In this document: piece after piece, positions 1 to 13,500 of the stretch
Position numbering within the stretch: position 1 is the stretch's first letter
Layout: every line of letters starts with the position of its first letter
NCBI GenBank assembly: GCA_013396755.1
Contig: VWZF01003703.1
Span: forward strand, 1,206,381 to 1,270,380
DNA length: 64,000 bases
DNA from: Sclerurus mexicanus
Lineage: Eukaryota; Chordata; Aves; Passeriformes; Furnariidae
Reading direction: 5' to 3'
Notes under the pieces: generated by a model
Told to the model about the DNA's origin: nothing
Seen by the model: the letters and a program-made list of their open reading frames with translations, nothing else
The model's database searches: none
Position numbers and translations under genes: made by a program

Positions 1-215
1 GATGGAGGAATTGCCTTTGGGGGTGTAGGAATTGCTTTTGCGGGTGTAGGAATTGCTCTGGGGGTGCAGGAATTAATTTTGGGGGTGTAGGAATTGCTTT
101 TGGGGGTGTAGGAATTGCTCTGGAGATGGAGGAATTGCCTTTGGGGGTGTAGGAATTGCTTTTGGGGGTGTAGGAATTGCTCCGGGGATGGAGGAATTGC
201 TTTGAGCAGGCTGGA
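1..215. repeat. 21-bp minisatellite (GGAATTGCTTTTGGGGGTGTA)
   Basis: About ten units of roughly 21 bp built on GGAATTGCTTTTGGGGGTG, with variants GGGGATGGA and GGGGTGCA, from the left window edge to about 205. Confidence 0.9.
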
Positions 216-499
216 AGTTTGGGGCCGGAGCAGATGGTCCATGCCGTGCGATGAAGCCGAGTCCCAACAGCAAGTCGGTTTTGAAGGAAACAGGAACCCA
301 CCAGCAATGGAAAGAAGGGCAGAATGTGGAATTAATCCTGCCGGCGCGGGGCTGTGCTGCAAACTCCTGGCTCTGCCTCACATCTTTGCCTGATTTATTT
401 ATTTTTACGGCCGCGCTCCAGTGGATCCCATCGGGAGCCGGCGGCGCGCGGACGGTTCATCCCGAGGTTGAGCTCGTGCCTCGGGTGTGACACGCGGAT

Positions 500-1480
500 G
501 ACCCGGGTGGCACGGATGAGTTTGGGGCGTCGGGGCCGAATTTGGGGGTCAGGGCTGGCTTTGGGGTGGCAGGGCTGAATTTGGGGTTATAGGGGGGGCT
601 TTGGCATGTCAGGGTTGGCTTGGTCAAATCTGCAGTGGCAGCAATGAGTTTGGGGTGACAGGTTTGGGGTATTGAGGAGCTGTGGGGTGTCAGGGATGAC
701 TTTGGGGTGGCAGGAGTGGCAGGACTGAATTTGGGGTGGCAGGGCCAAATTTGTGGTGCCAGGGGGATTTTTGGGGTGTCAGGGCTGACTTTGGGGGCTC
801 AGGGGCGGATTTGGGGTGTCGGGGGAATTTTGGGGTGTAAGGGGAGAATTTGGAGTGTCAGGGGGGAATTTTGGGTGTCCATACTGAATTTGGGGTGAAT
901 TTTGGGTGTCAGTGCAGAATTTGGGGTGTCAAGGGTGGATTTGGGGTGTCACGGATAGATTTGGGGTGTAAGGGATGAATTTATGGTGTCAGGAATAGAT
1001 TTTGGGTGTAAGGGATGAATTTAGGGTGTCAGGGATAGATTTTGGGTGTCCGTACTGAATTTGGAGTGAATTTTGGGTGTCAGGATGGATTTTGGGGTGT
1101 AAGGGGATGGATTTGGGGTGTCAGAGATGGATTCGGGGTATCTGGGATGGATTTTGGGGTTCAGGGATGAATTTTGGGGTGTAAGAAGTGAATTTCGGGT
1201 GTCCAGGGATGCATTTGGGGTGTCCGGGGTGGATTTTAGGGTGTAAGGAGTGAAATTTTGGGTGCCAGAGATGGATTTTGGGGTGTCAGGATTGAATTTT
1301 GGGGTGCCTGGGGTGGATTTTGGGGTGGAATGACTCAACTCCGGTTGTCAGGACTGAATTTTGGGGTGTCAGGACTGAATTTTGGGGTGCCCGGGGTGGA
1401 TTTTGGGGTGTCAGAGATGGATTTTGGGGTGTCCGGGGCGGATTTTGGGGTGTCAGAGATGGATTTTGGGGTGTCNGGGG
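500..1480. repeat. G-rich minisatellite of about 20 bp (GAATTTTGGGGTGTCAGGG type)
   Basis: More than 40 degenerate units of the form (T)GGATTTTGGGGTGTCAGGGA, more regular towards the right end, running up to the N at 1476. It ends about 14 bases before the LEKR1 start codon. Confidence 0.92.
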
Positions 1481-1493
1481 CCTGCGCCGCGCC

Positions 1494-1541
1494 ATGGACC
1501 GCCACCTGCCCCTCCACGCCCTGCCCGAGGAGATCCGCAAG
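1494..1541 (+). CDS. LEKR1: LEKR1 exon 1 (start codon)
   Basis: Sixteen codons from ATG to an AAG|GTACGA donor, ending in phase 0. The context GCGCCATGG is a good Kozak sequence. The peptide HALPEEIRK matches the known LEKR1 N-terminus, which fixes the start. The exon sits directly against the end of a G-rich minisatellite, and a single N lies 18 bases upstream, so the 5' UTR and promoter cannot be judged. Confidence 0.88.
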
Positions 1542-4500
1542 GTACGAGCTGTGCGAATGGCAGAACAACCCCAGGCGTCTGGAGGGCAGCTCCGGGGCCG
1601 CCGAGCTGCGAGCACCGGCGCGGTGTCTGGTGCTGCTCGGCCCGCGGTGAGGTGGCGTGCTGGGTCTCACCGCTCGCTGTGCGGGGAAATGACACTAATC
1701 CTGTGGGAACCCTGCAGAGGAGCACCTCGCTCTGCCGTGGTGGTGTCACTGCAGGTGAGCCCCAGGAATGCCCTTGTCATCCCATGGGAGGCCCTGAGAG
1801 CACCTCAGTCACTCCAGGTGAGGCCCAGGGACACCTCAGTCTCTCCAGGTGAGTCCCAGAGAACACTCTCTCTGTCCTGGTGTTGTCACTCCAGGTGAGT
1901 CCTGGATTTCCCCCTGCTGTGGCATGTTTTGCTGCTGTGAGTTTGGAATGACTGGGAGCATAACATGTTCCAGAGGAGTATCAACACAAACAGGAACGGA
2001 ACATTCCCCTTCCTCTTCCATGGGATCTGCTCTTGGTGTGTTCTTTTGTTTGGCAGGCAGGTTATTGCCAGTGTAACAGTGCTGCTGTTTGTGTGGGTTC
2101 ACTGGGGAGGAGGCCCCACTCAAGTGGAACATGAGTCACTTTTTGTAACACTGTCAGGTTTTTACTTCATCAATAAAACACCCAGCTGTCCTGATTTCTA
2201 AGTCTGCATCTCATAATTAACAAGTCATTTATAAACTTTGTGTACTCAGGCTGCAGAAATTCTCCCTGGAACAGTCCAGGAAACTGTTGAGACAATTTCT
2301 GAGATGACTTCTGAGGATTCAAGGGTGGATAAGATAGAGGAAGGGAAAAGGAGCATTTGCCCTTAAAACAAGGCGAGGGAAAGAACCTGGGACACTTAGA
2401 GACTCATGAGCAGCTGTTTTGGTAGCAGGAGAGATCCCAATATGTTTGTTTATTTAGAAATTAGTTGTTGAGCATCGACAGGGGAAGGTGATGAGCAAAA
2501 ATCAGTGCAGGCTTTTCGGAGAAACAGTCGTGCTAAATTATTGGATGAGGGAATTGTTCTGGATCTCGTTACTGCTCAGTGTTTCCTTTAATGACTTAAA
2601 GCTGCAGTTTGGTGGCACTGGAGCTGTCTGTCTCTCATTTGGATCAGTTCCTGAGCCGGTTCCTGATCCATTTGCCAGGCATATCCTAGCACAAGGAGGA
2701 AGCAGGAGCCAGTGCAGGCACAGGCTGGGAACAGAAAGGCAGTGACATTCATTCTTTTGGCAGCAATGTCAGTGTCTGCTGGTTATCCCTGAGCCAGGAT
2801 CTTGGATTATGCTAAGGAATACGCTGGTGCCAGTCTGTGAGGGGTTGTGAGCACCTGAGAGCACCATTAAACTCCATTCTTAGTAAAAATAAGACATATT
2901 TTTAACAAACGAGTCCAATGCGTCAATTCAAAATCCATAGTAACCTCCTTGTCATTTGGCAAATAACACTCAGGTCTGTGATCAGGACATGAGGAGAATA
3001 ATATTAACAAGGGAGTGCTACAAAGAAAGAGGCTGCTAATATATTAATAGTTGTAAGAGCAATTTCATGTGAAGCTTGGGCCTTCGTTATCCCTCTGTTC
3101 AGGGCTGTTGAGGTATCAGTTCTGAGCTGCTGTAAAAAAAATAACGTGACTGATGGAAATTTAGAAAAGAGCAAAAGTATTAAAGAACTTGAAAATCCTG
3201 TGTTTCTATGAAAGGATGATAGAGCTGGCTCTGCTCATTCTGAATGTACTTGAGTAACAGTGTGCACATGTGCAGGGAGTCGGTGGTTCATTTCCAGGTG
3301 CAGATTGGGCTTTTCCTCGCCTTTCTGGATGTGCTCTGGTGGATTGCTGCGAAGCTCTGAAGCAGCTCACCCAGGGAGTTGTGGAATTCTGCCAGTGGGA
3401 CTGTGGGGCAAACCTTTCCCTTGGAGTAGAGGATGGGGCGGGGAGTCCTTTCAGCTCTCTCCAGTTCTGGGGGGTGTGTTTAACCAAAAGATCTGATGGG
3501 AAGACACAGGATTTCCAGATATGTACAAGAATAGGCTTCTGGTCCTGTCCCATCCCAGCCTCCACCTCCGTGTGGGATATGTGAGCTCCAAGGCAACGAC
3601 AGCCCTGGATTTTGGGATCAGAGCGTGCCGGGTTTTACACATCCTTTGCTGCTGCTCATCCCCCGCCCAGCCACTCACGCTGTAGCTGTACTACAGTTAC
3701 AAGGTACAGGCCTTGATTACAAGTCATTCTCACAATTTCCTCTCCTTGTATCTTCTATCTTTTATGTGCACGTGTTCTCATTGCCTTCACATCCTCTGCT
3801 GCTGGATTTTGTAGCCTCTCTTTTGTAGTCTCTTGGAGAGCTCCTAACGCAGCAGAGCTGGAGCCAGCTGTGGTTTGCTCTGCCAAAGGAGCACATGCTC
3901 CCAACATGCAGCTTGGAGGCCCAGGGAACATGTGTGTGTGGAGAGAGCATGTCAAGCATTGGGATTGCAGCCTTGGAGTGAAGAACATTCCCTTCCTGGG
4001 CTCTGGTTTGGGTTGGTTTGCTGGAGATTGGGTGGTACTGACAAGGGAAGGGTGCAGAGCAGAGCCCTCATCATCCCTCTCCTTCGAGCTCCTGGTAGGT
4101 GGAGCTGCTCATCAAGTCTGTTTATTAAATTTTAAAGGCAGTTTTATTCTAGAGGGAAAGAGGTTTCTTGGTATCTTGTTAATGAAATAATAGATGTGAA
4201 GGGACTTTGGTTCGTCGTGTTCTGACCAGTTTTGCATTAGAGAATTGTGTAAAAATTTTACAAGGCCCTGCTTTCCTTCCACTCAGTGCTTCTGCTCTTA
4301 CACCTCTTTCTTAGCAGATTTATTGCAAAATGTGTGCTAAATAACAAAAAAATCAACTGCTATACATCCACATGCCCATTATTAAAGCTCACAGGATGTT
4401 TCGTATTTACAGTTGCATACTTCTTAGAAACTTACTATTGCTAAAGATTGAAATCACTGGCTTGTAATGCCTAATTTTAAAGTATTTGCATGTCTTAAGA

Positions 4501-7500
4501 GTTTCTGCCATCAAACTGAGCCTGAGAGGTGTCCCAGAGCCCAGGAGGGTACAGAAGAAATTAGTGCTTCCTTGTCTCCAACAAGAATGTGTGTTTTCAT
4601 GTCTCCAACAAGAATATGTGTTTTCATGTCTCCAACAAGAATATGTGTTTTCATGTCTCCAACAAGAATGTGTGTTTTCATGCCTCCAACAAGAATGTGT
4701 GTTTTCATGTCTCCAACAAGAATGTGTGTTTTCGGGGAGTTCTGGTTTTGCTGTTTGGGTGGTGGTTTGACTTGGTGTTATTTTTCCTTAAGACTGTCCT
4801 ATTTCACCTTGGTAGTTCCTAGTGGTAGATGAATCTTTTCAATGCTGGTGAACTTCAGTTAAAGTTCTGTTGTTGTCAAGTCTGTGGAAGTTGATGGGAA
4901 GATGCAGCTTTGCCCTGAAGATCTTCCTGGAACAGGAAATAGAGCAGCAACCAAATGACCTCAGGTCTCTCACAGCAGCAAACAAAAGGTTATATTTAAT
5001 TTCATATTTTATTTGGCAAATAAATGAGTTTTTCTAGCATAAATCCTGAAATTAATAGGGCACAGGATACCCTTGGAGATGAGCAGTTCTGTCACCCCAG
5101 GACGTGAGGCAGGGCAGGCACTCTGAGGCTGTTCCCCGTTGGGTACAGAACGTTCTGTGGTATCTGGCTGTCCACAAAGTGCCACGTACACCACAAGCAG
5201 CAAGTGGTCACACGTTGCACCTCCCACGTGTGCCATACATGGGCACGTTATGGGGTCTTTATGAACACATGATGTTCTCTTTCATTTCTCCTGCTGTCTT
5301 TGAGCAGTGTTACTTGTTTTTAGTGGCTTCTGGGCACGTAGTCCCAGTGTTAGTCCTGTGTTAGTGAGCTAAAGATTCTCTCCCATCCACCAAGACTCTC
5401 TGGGCAGGAGGGAACAATCATTTCAGTTTGTGCCCTCCAGAGAGGTGTGGTAGGATAGCAGTGTCCTGTTGGAACCTACCTTGTGAATCCTTCGGGGGAT
5501 GATGTTCCCAAGTTGCTCCAGTGCCCACTGAGGTTCTCAGCACTTGGCTATAGGATTTTTTGTGTTTGTGTGTCACTGGGACATGAAGCTTCAGTTCTCC
5601 CAGTGTTCTGAGTGGTTGGAAATGTTAGAAAGTCACAGAATCATAGATGGTTTGGGTTGGAAGGCACCTTAATACCATCCAGTGCCACCCCTGCCATGGG
5701 CAGAGACACCTCCCACTAGGCCAGGTTGCTCCAAGCCCCGTCCAACCTGGCCCTGGACACTTTCAGGGATCCAGGGGCAGCCACAGCTTCTCTGGGCACC
5801 CTGTGCCAGTGTGTGTCTTCTCACCAGTGAAACATTCCTTGTTGATTTGGGAAAACCATCTCCCAGCCAGTAAAAGCAGCTGCTTTGTTATCCCAGTGTG
5901 TTGTGGTGTCAGAGGATTCGTGGAAGTGTATCTTGGCTAACAGTCTGCTGTCCTTAAGGGGAGAATTCTGGAGTCACTGGGGGTCCTGTCGGGCAGCAAA
6001 CCATACTCATCTCTTGCTGTACTCATAAAATTAGAGTTGTATTTACTATATCACAGAATTATGGGATGGATAAGGTTAGATCTCTTCCCACCTCCCTGCT
6101 CCATCTTGGTCATGCAGAGCACATGGGACAGGATTGTGTCCAGACAGTTCTGGAATATCTCCAGTGAGGGAGACTGCACAGCATCTCTGGGCAGTATAGT
6201 CTGGGTTTCCCCATAAAACTAGGGCTGTGTTCACTATATTGAAGGGTTTCCACCCTTTCTGCAACAAGTGTGTTACTTGGAACTGGGGGGCCTGGAGTCT
6301 CCTCACATCCCAAGCAGTGCGGTTGCAGCCAGGAGGGGCTTCCTAACAGTCCCAGCTGGAGATGCAGAGAGTTTGTCAGGCAAAGACACGGTTAACAGTG
6401 GGCTGAATCACCCTTTGTCTGGTATGTTTTGTCATGAAATGCTTTGCAGTTCAGTTCCAAGCTGGAACATGCCATGGCCCATCCCAGGAGAGCTCAGGAG
6501 CCCCAGGAAGGTCTGCTGGGGACACGTGTGAGGTGTTTGCAGCGCTCTGCAGTGGGAGCAGCTCCCAGCACCGCACTCCAGCCTTTCCTGGTTCATTATG
6601 CTGATTTCCTCACAGGCAGGAAAAAATCCAAGCTACCTGAAATCCGAGTGTTACTTCCTGTCGTGACAAACTCATTATTTCAGGGCATGTTTTGAATGAA
6701 GCCACGTTCTGGTTTTACTCCAAGCCTATTTCTACACTATTCATATCTATTCAGAGCAAGCACTGGGGTTTGTTTTTTGCAACTGCGATTCTGTGGCAGT
6801 GGAGCAAATAATTCTGTGTACAGAATGGCCCAGCAGTACTGGCTGGATTGCTTTTTGGGTAGATGCTGACTGAAAATTTGGCTCAAAATGGACTTTTTTC
6901 CTTTTAAAAGAGGAGAGTTTCTACTGAGACTCTTAAAAATCTTTCTTTGACTAAAACAAATATCAGTTTCAGTCAGATAACTCTTCATTTTGTATATCCG
7001 GCAGAAGACTCACAGAAAATCAATGATATGCTTTGAGTCATGATTTCTTTTTGTGTACTAGGGATTGCCTGGTTTGCCAGGAGAGGGACATGAAAGTGGT
7101 GTGGGAGAGGAGGAGTGAAACAAAAAAGAAAGTAAATTTAGGTAATAAGGTAGACTAAAACAACATACAGAAATAATTAAAGAGCATGCAGCTGCAGCAT
7201 AATGATTTTTTTTCCTTGAGTTTTATGTATTCAGCTACAAGTTTAGTTTGAACAAATACAGAGTTTTTTGTTATTTGCCTGGGGCAATCTCAGTCCTGCC
7301 AGGTCCACCAAGGGAGGAAGAGCTGTTACTACAGCGTTACGTGTCTGAGGAGCACTGGGTGTTGTAAGGAGTTTCTTCATCCACAGGGTTGTCCAGCCGT
7401 GGCACAGCTTCCCCCAAAGCAGTGGAGTCCCCATCCCTGGAAGTGTTCAAGAACGTGTGGATGTGGCACCTGGGGGCATGGTCAGCGGTGGCCTTGGCGG

Positions 7501-10500
7501 TGCTGGGCATGGTTGGACTCGATGCTCTGAGAGGGCTTTTCCAGCCCCAGCAATGCTGGCACTCTGTGGTGGGTGATCCATATGCTGGATGGTGCACTAC
7601 CAAAGCCCTGCTAAGTGAGGAAGGCGCTCAGTTGTGTTTGAAAAGAATGCAGCTCTTCACCCTGGTGGTTTCTGCGGAGGGGTCTGAAATACGGGAGCAG
7701 AAGGATAGTGCTGCACCAGCTGGCACACCCTGGACCTGCTTGGTCAAGTTGAAGTGGTAGAAATTCCTCTCTCATCACTCAAAAGGCTAAAAATGGTCCA
7801 GACCACCAATTTTTTTCTTTTTTTTTTTCCTTATAACTTATGCTCTGCAGATGGAACTGAGTCAGCAGCTGTAATTTGAGGGATTATCCGTCTTGGCTCA
7901 GTCCTTCACTTGCCGTGGTATCTAAAGAACTCTTTGTAACCATGAATAACATCAGTGCTTCCAAAATCAAATGCAGAGTTAAAGCTGCTCCCCCAGATGC
8001 TTCGTAGCATGTGGTGTAACGTGTATCACAACTGTGGCTCGAAAGCCTGTGGATAAATGTCTTCCCTCTTCGAGCACTTTGTCCTCAGTGAGTTTGTTTC
8101 TTTCCTCATTGATTTTTCCCTTCACTGTTCCCCTCCCTGCTCGGGGCATACGAGTCCCTTCCTACTCACAGCTCTGATAGTTTCCTTTTCTATTCCTTCC
8201 AAAGTGTTTTTCCCCTGATTTTTTTTCTGCTTTGAATTAAGAAGACGACAACAGTGTTTTGATCAAATGGAAACAGTGAAATGTGGAATCTAAAAGACAA
8301 ATCACCGTGTATTTAGCACACATTCTTAGTGATTACTCAGCAATCATATTGTTCCAGAGAAGGATGTTTGTAAGTGTAAGAACCACTGAAAATGTTTCCT
8401 ACAGACTTGTGTGTATTGCAGTCCTTGCAGGATAACTATTAATGTACAGAGCAAGGTCCTGATGGAGGCAGAATTTCCTTTTCTGTGGTTTGGTTTTTTT
8501 TTCTTATGTAGCAAATACTTTAAAAATCCAGCCTGTTCTGGAATCCTTCCAGGCTTTTACTTCACCTGAGCAGGAATGGATGTGAAGAGCAGGACCCGCT
8601 TCCAGCTGAGCCCAGACAGATAACGTTTGTTGTTCTGTGATTTCATTTGTTTTGAAGCTGAGTAACAAAAAAATGTGGACATTTAGAAGGTTTGGTACTT
8701 GCACAAAGCCCTTTCAGCTGAGGACCCTGACGAATTTCAGTTGTTTTCAGTCCCAGAGCCCAGTGAGATTGCTAGCACTGTTTATTTTCGGGCAGCGGTG
8801 GTCATGCTGCACAAGAGCACCGTGTTCTCTCTGGGATAAGAAACCCCTCCTGTGCTCCCTAAAGCGGCTCATTTTGTCCTTTTTCAATACAGTAATTTCA
8901 GTGCTTTGGAACTTTATGGTAGTTATCCTGAATAACAGTTTCATATTTCCAAGCACAGTTTGCAGCTGCCAGGAAAAATAAACTTGCATTTTCAGTTCCT
9001 TCGGAGCAACTGTAACCAGGGGTGTTTTAAACTGGGGCAACACTAACAAATAGGAAAATAAAGCTTGGCCGGGGCATGCTGAAATATCGTTTTTATCAAG
9101 CTGTATTTAAAGTGCTAAAGATTGTTGAATCATGGGATAATGAGTCTTTAATATATAGTTTTTGAAAGCTGTTTTCTTTCCTCTAAGTCTGATTTCTTTC
9201 CGTGTATCCCAGTGTCTCAACTTTTTTTTTTCCTTTTTCTGTAAAACAAGGGAATCTTGATTTGACTTAAACAAGTTGCTGTTTTTCACCTTTCTGATTT
9301 TGATAATTCACTGTGAGAGTCCTTATAGCAGTTGGTAATTAGGCAAGAAAAAATAATTGAAGAAAGGTTAGAGTGTGTTTTAAGCTCTCAGACATGGAGT
9401 GGCTCTTCCAGCTGGCACCCATGGTCCCTGTTCCATATCTCCAGGTTTGCCAAGACCTTTTCTTATCTCTTGCTCTGAGGGGTCTCTCAGCTGTGTTTTC
9501 AGTGTCCTCTGATCTAGTCTTGATTCTCACCATCTCCTCTGAAGGGATTTTATGCTGAATTTATCCCAAGACCGGGGGGAGCCCTGTCAGGTTCAGGGCT
9601 CTGTGCTGGTGAGCAGGCGCTACATGTCCTCTCCTTCAAGTGTTATAATTTGATCACTTAGAAAAGTACATGTCTCAGTTTAATGAATGGTCTTTCCCCG
9701 AGTTGTGTTACGTGTTCTGCAGTTTTTAATTAGCCATGAATATTTCATGCCAGCAAACGGGTTCTGTTTCCCGCAGCACTGCAGTGCCATGGGCACTACA
9801 TCACCCTCATTAATCCCTTACTCTGGGTTACATCACTTCACTCACTCACCTTGCCTGCTTCACCTGGACACAGTTCCCAAAAACCACAGGAAATAACACT
9901 TTGCTGGCTCAGGCAGTCGCAGGTTCATTAAGGAGATACCTTCGTTAAACACAGCCTTTTATTTTCAATGAGTACATCAGGCAGAACTCAGAGGTACTTT
10001 AGAATTCCAGTGGGAGTTCCCACATATTACACTGCCAGGGTTGATGTACCCTGTGAAGTTTCCAGGAAGGCAAAGCACTGCTTGGGTTCATTGTGCTAAC
10101 GTAGATCTTTTCTGTCTTACTTGTTAAAGCAGTGCCATCAGCTGATCATCGGTGCTCTGGAGAACGAAATGGTTTCAGCTACTCAGATTTACTACTATTG
10201 CTTAGTGGCACTCAGGGGTTTTTTGGTCCATGTGTTTCTCCCAAACAACGTTACCCTTTTCTCTCTTCCTAGATGTCCCGGGACGAGACAGTGTGCAAGT
10301 ACTGCGGGGTCAGCTACTTGATCCTTCATGAGTTCAAGGTGATGGAAGAGAAAGTAAAAGCAATGGAAAAGGAGATGAAGTTCTATGAAGGAAGCGTAGA
10401 ACGGGAGCAGAGGCTTCAAGCTGAATTACAGGCTCTGTACCGAGACCTTGAGCGCTGCCGAGCTGCCAGTGAGTCCAAAACTGAAAGGTCAGAGCTCCTC

Positions 10501-13500
10501 AGCCACTCTGCTGATATTCCCCTGCGTGTTGATAGGGAATTTCCTCCCAAAGAGGTTTGAAATACAAATAACAGAATCACAGAGTACACTGAGTTGGGAG
10601 GGACTCACAAGGATCATTGAGTCTTTTTTGTGTCAGATGCACCATATAAGGCACTTTATGATATTACATGGTACTGTGAGACTTTATTTAAATCATCTTT
10701 TGTAGTTTTCTATGGAAGGCAGTTTAAAATTCCTTCTCAGTTTAGAAGCAGTCAGGACATTTAAAGTGAGAGAGAAGCCAGGAGGCACTTGGAGGTATTT
10801 TCCCTGCACACACTCCCAAAGGGAAACTATCAATATTTCACCTTATCATCTTGTAGTAGAATTGTAATATTTAAAATGAAATTGCACAGTACTGCTGTGT
10901 AATTTTGACTGATTGTCTCATATTAACACGGTAGAGAATTCCCAGAGTTCACTCTCTAAAGGGCTGATATTAAAGGGATTAAGAACATTTTGGGTCCTGC
11001 CTGGTGTTGTTCTTCAGGACCAGGAGCTTTCCAAGCCTCGCAGACAGGTATGTGAATATCCCAAGTGCAGGGGGAGTTTCAGACCCTTAAGGACTGCAGT
11101 GATTAATGATAGACCTCAGAGCCACACTGGGATTTTCAGGACACAAGGATTAGAACCTTTCAGTGTGCTCTTTCAGCTCATGCTTACAGGTTTTGTATCC
11201 TTTTCTTTGCTCATGTTTTGGAATCTATCATTATATTCCACTAATTGATTATAGGAGGACTATGAACAATTAATATTTATAGTCAACTAATAAAATATAC
11301 TTTATAAAAATGCAGCTGCTCAAAATGACGGCTGATGGAATAAAGGGGGACACCAAGATCAGCAGAAACTTCTTGGTAATTTCTTGCTCTGAATCAGACT
11401 GTGTCAGAAGCTTTTGTAAGAAGGAGATGACAATTTTAATTACCAGTTCAGCCATTTGGATTTCTGGGACCCTCAGCAGGGGTGTTGCTGCCACGTTCAC
11501 TCACACCAGGTGAGGCAGAACGGGTCACGGGGGCGCTCTGAGTGTTAAGGTGCTCTGGAGATTGGACTGGAATGCTTTGGAAACTTGTTTTTTTTTTTTG
11601 GTTTTTTTTTGGAATGACTCAAATATTAAGAATTTAATATTGCTATTAATGATTTAGTTAGGCTTGTGTCTACTAAAATTACTAATGAAAGATTGATTTT
11701 AGAACACAAGTTCCCACAAAATTGAACAGAGTGTGTTTATCTTGTGGATCACTCTACTGATAATGTGTCTTGCAGTATTTTTTCATTTAACCTGAACATC
11801 CTCCACCCTCTCCTTCCCAATATTCAGCGTTTTCTTTGGTTGACATGATGTTTTTAAAGAGTGTGTTTGCTCCTTGTCCCTTTGACGACCCTGGGTGGCA
11901 GAATTCAGTGTGTGAGCAAATGCAGTGACAGCACATTCTTCTTGGGGAGGGTCATTTGCCAGAGCTAGACTTGAAATTTTCATTGAGCTGACTTTTTGTA
12001 GTAAAGCTGGAACAGTTAATAAAAATTTTATCTCTGCACTTTTCCCCTCTAAGGCTCGGCTTGATTTAAAAGCTGCTGAAATCAAGTGCAATACTTGCAG
12101 TAGGCTCCCATTCCAGCCATAAATCAACTGTTGTGCCTTGTTAAATAACTTGTCTAAATATTTCTTATCTTCTCTTTGCTGTCCGGGGCCTCTCTTACTG
12201 CCTTGTGCTGTTGGCATAGAGTCACTGCTCAGCATCCTCATTTCTGGGTCTGGCACGTCTGACAGATCATTCCTCCCAGAAGCCAAAGAGCTGTTTTTAA
12301 GATTTTTATCTCTGGGAGACCAAAGGATTTAATCTTTCTTGTCAGTTCAGACTGTTTCACTTTTATATTCCTTTTAGGTTCAAGCATTGCTGCTGTTTGT
12401 ACCTGTGGGTAACCTTGAAAGGCCCCTGGGAACGGGAGCTTTGGCAGAGAGCAGTTACCTGTCCTTTGGCATTTGGGGACCATTAGTTAGTTCCACTTAG
12501 CTATTCTAGCCTTATTCAGTGTTAAAATCGCTTTAATTTTGATAGTTAATTTAATTTTGATGATTCTTGCCACAATATAAGAACTGTAAAACAGACTTAA
12601 ATGCTAAAGAAGTCCTCAAGTACCCTGTCCACGTGTTTCTCGAACACCTCCAGGGATGGTGACTCCACCACTGCCCTGGGCAACCTGCTGGAACGAACAT
12701 GAGCAACTCTGGGGTCTGAGCAGATGCTAAAGTTTCATGGAGCTGAAAATACTGTGCTGGAACTTTTCACGGGCAGTACGTTCCAGGCTTCTCTGTGCAT
12801 CCTGTCCCTGCTCCAGCCAACTGGAGATGCTGGTGCTCCTCCAGTCCCACCGGGAATCACAGGGAGTACCAAGACTATTTATTCTGTTCTTTCACTTGTG
12901 TGTGAAACGCCCTAAATCCCAACAAACAGGGTAATTGCTCCTGTCATTGCTTTAGGACAGTGAGTGTGTTTGCAACTCCTTCTTTATTTTCTCATCTATT
13001 CTTCTCCTGGCAGCACTAGCAGTTACCATGTCCTCGTTCCCCAGCCACTCCGGGCAGGATTCCTCCTGCAGTCCCCAGGAAAACGTGCTGGATGCAGAGA
13101 TGGGCTGTTAGTTCTGCCAGTTGAACTATAGGGCAGAGGATGAGATCAGTGTGTTCCCACCATTCTCTAAATGCCAGCGTCTGATGATCCATTGAACTTG
13201 TCCTTTTTGCTAAAAAGCACCAAAATAACATGTTTATTTTGCTCCCTCCTGGTGCCAGGAGAGTGCGACTGTCCTGCCTTTTCCACAGGTTCTGTTGTTT
13301 GAGACTGACCCCAACATGCTGAAAATGTCCCTTTTATTATATCAGAGCTCTGAAAGAGGAAGAAAATGTGTCCCTACTTATCTACCAGTTTCTTTTTTGA
13401 ACCAAAAGACCTTCAAATACTCCCCATTTTAGACAAAGAATGGAAAAGGAGCATCCGGTTTGCCCTGGATTCCAAAGTTTTGATTTGTTATTGTTCAGTG

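Larger units (their letters stand above)
1542..10272 (+). other. LEKR1 intron 1
   Basis: 8.7 kb from GTACGAGC to CTTCCTAG. Holds the 27-bp minisatellite at 4573 and CR1 fragments near 5.6, 6.1 and 7.4 kb. I see no further coding exon; the open frames here lack splice support or family likeness. Confidence 0.8.

Noticed and set aside
1..1480. CRISPR-like regular spacing of short repeats
   Set aside because: The units are contiguous and degenerate with no unique spacers; it is an ordinary vertebrate minisatellite.
4467..4832. 121-codon ORF with repeated CVFMSPTRM units
   Set aside because: Product of the 27-bp minisatellite, open in several frames; inside an intron.
11783..12286. 167-codon minus-strand ORF in LEKR1 intron 2
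   Set aside because: No known domain, no promoter or splice signals that I could support, composition like surrounding intron.
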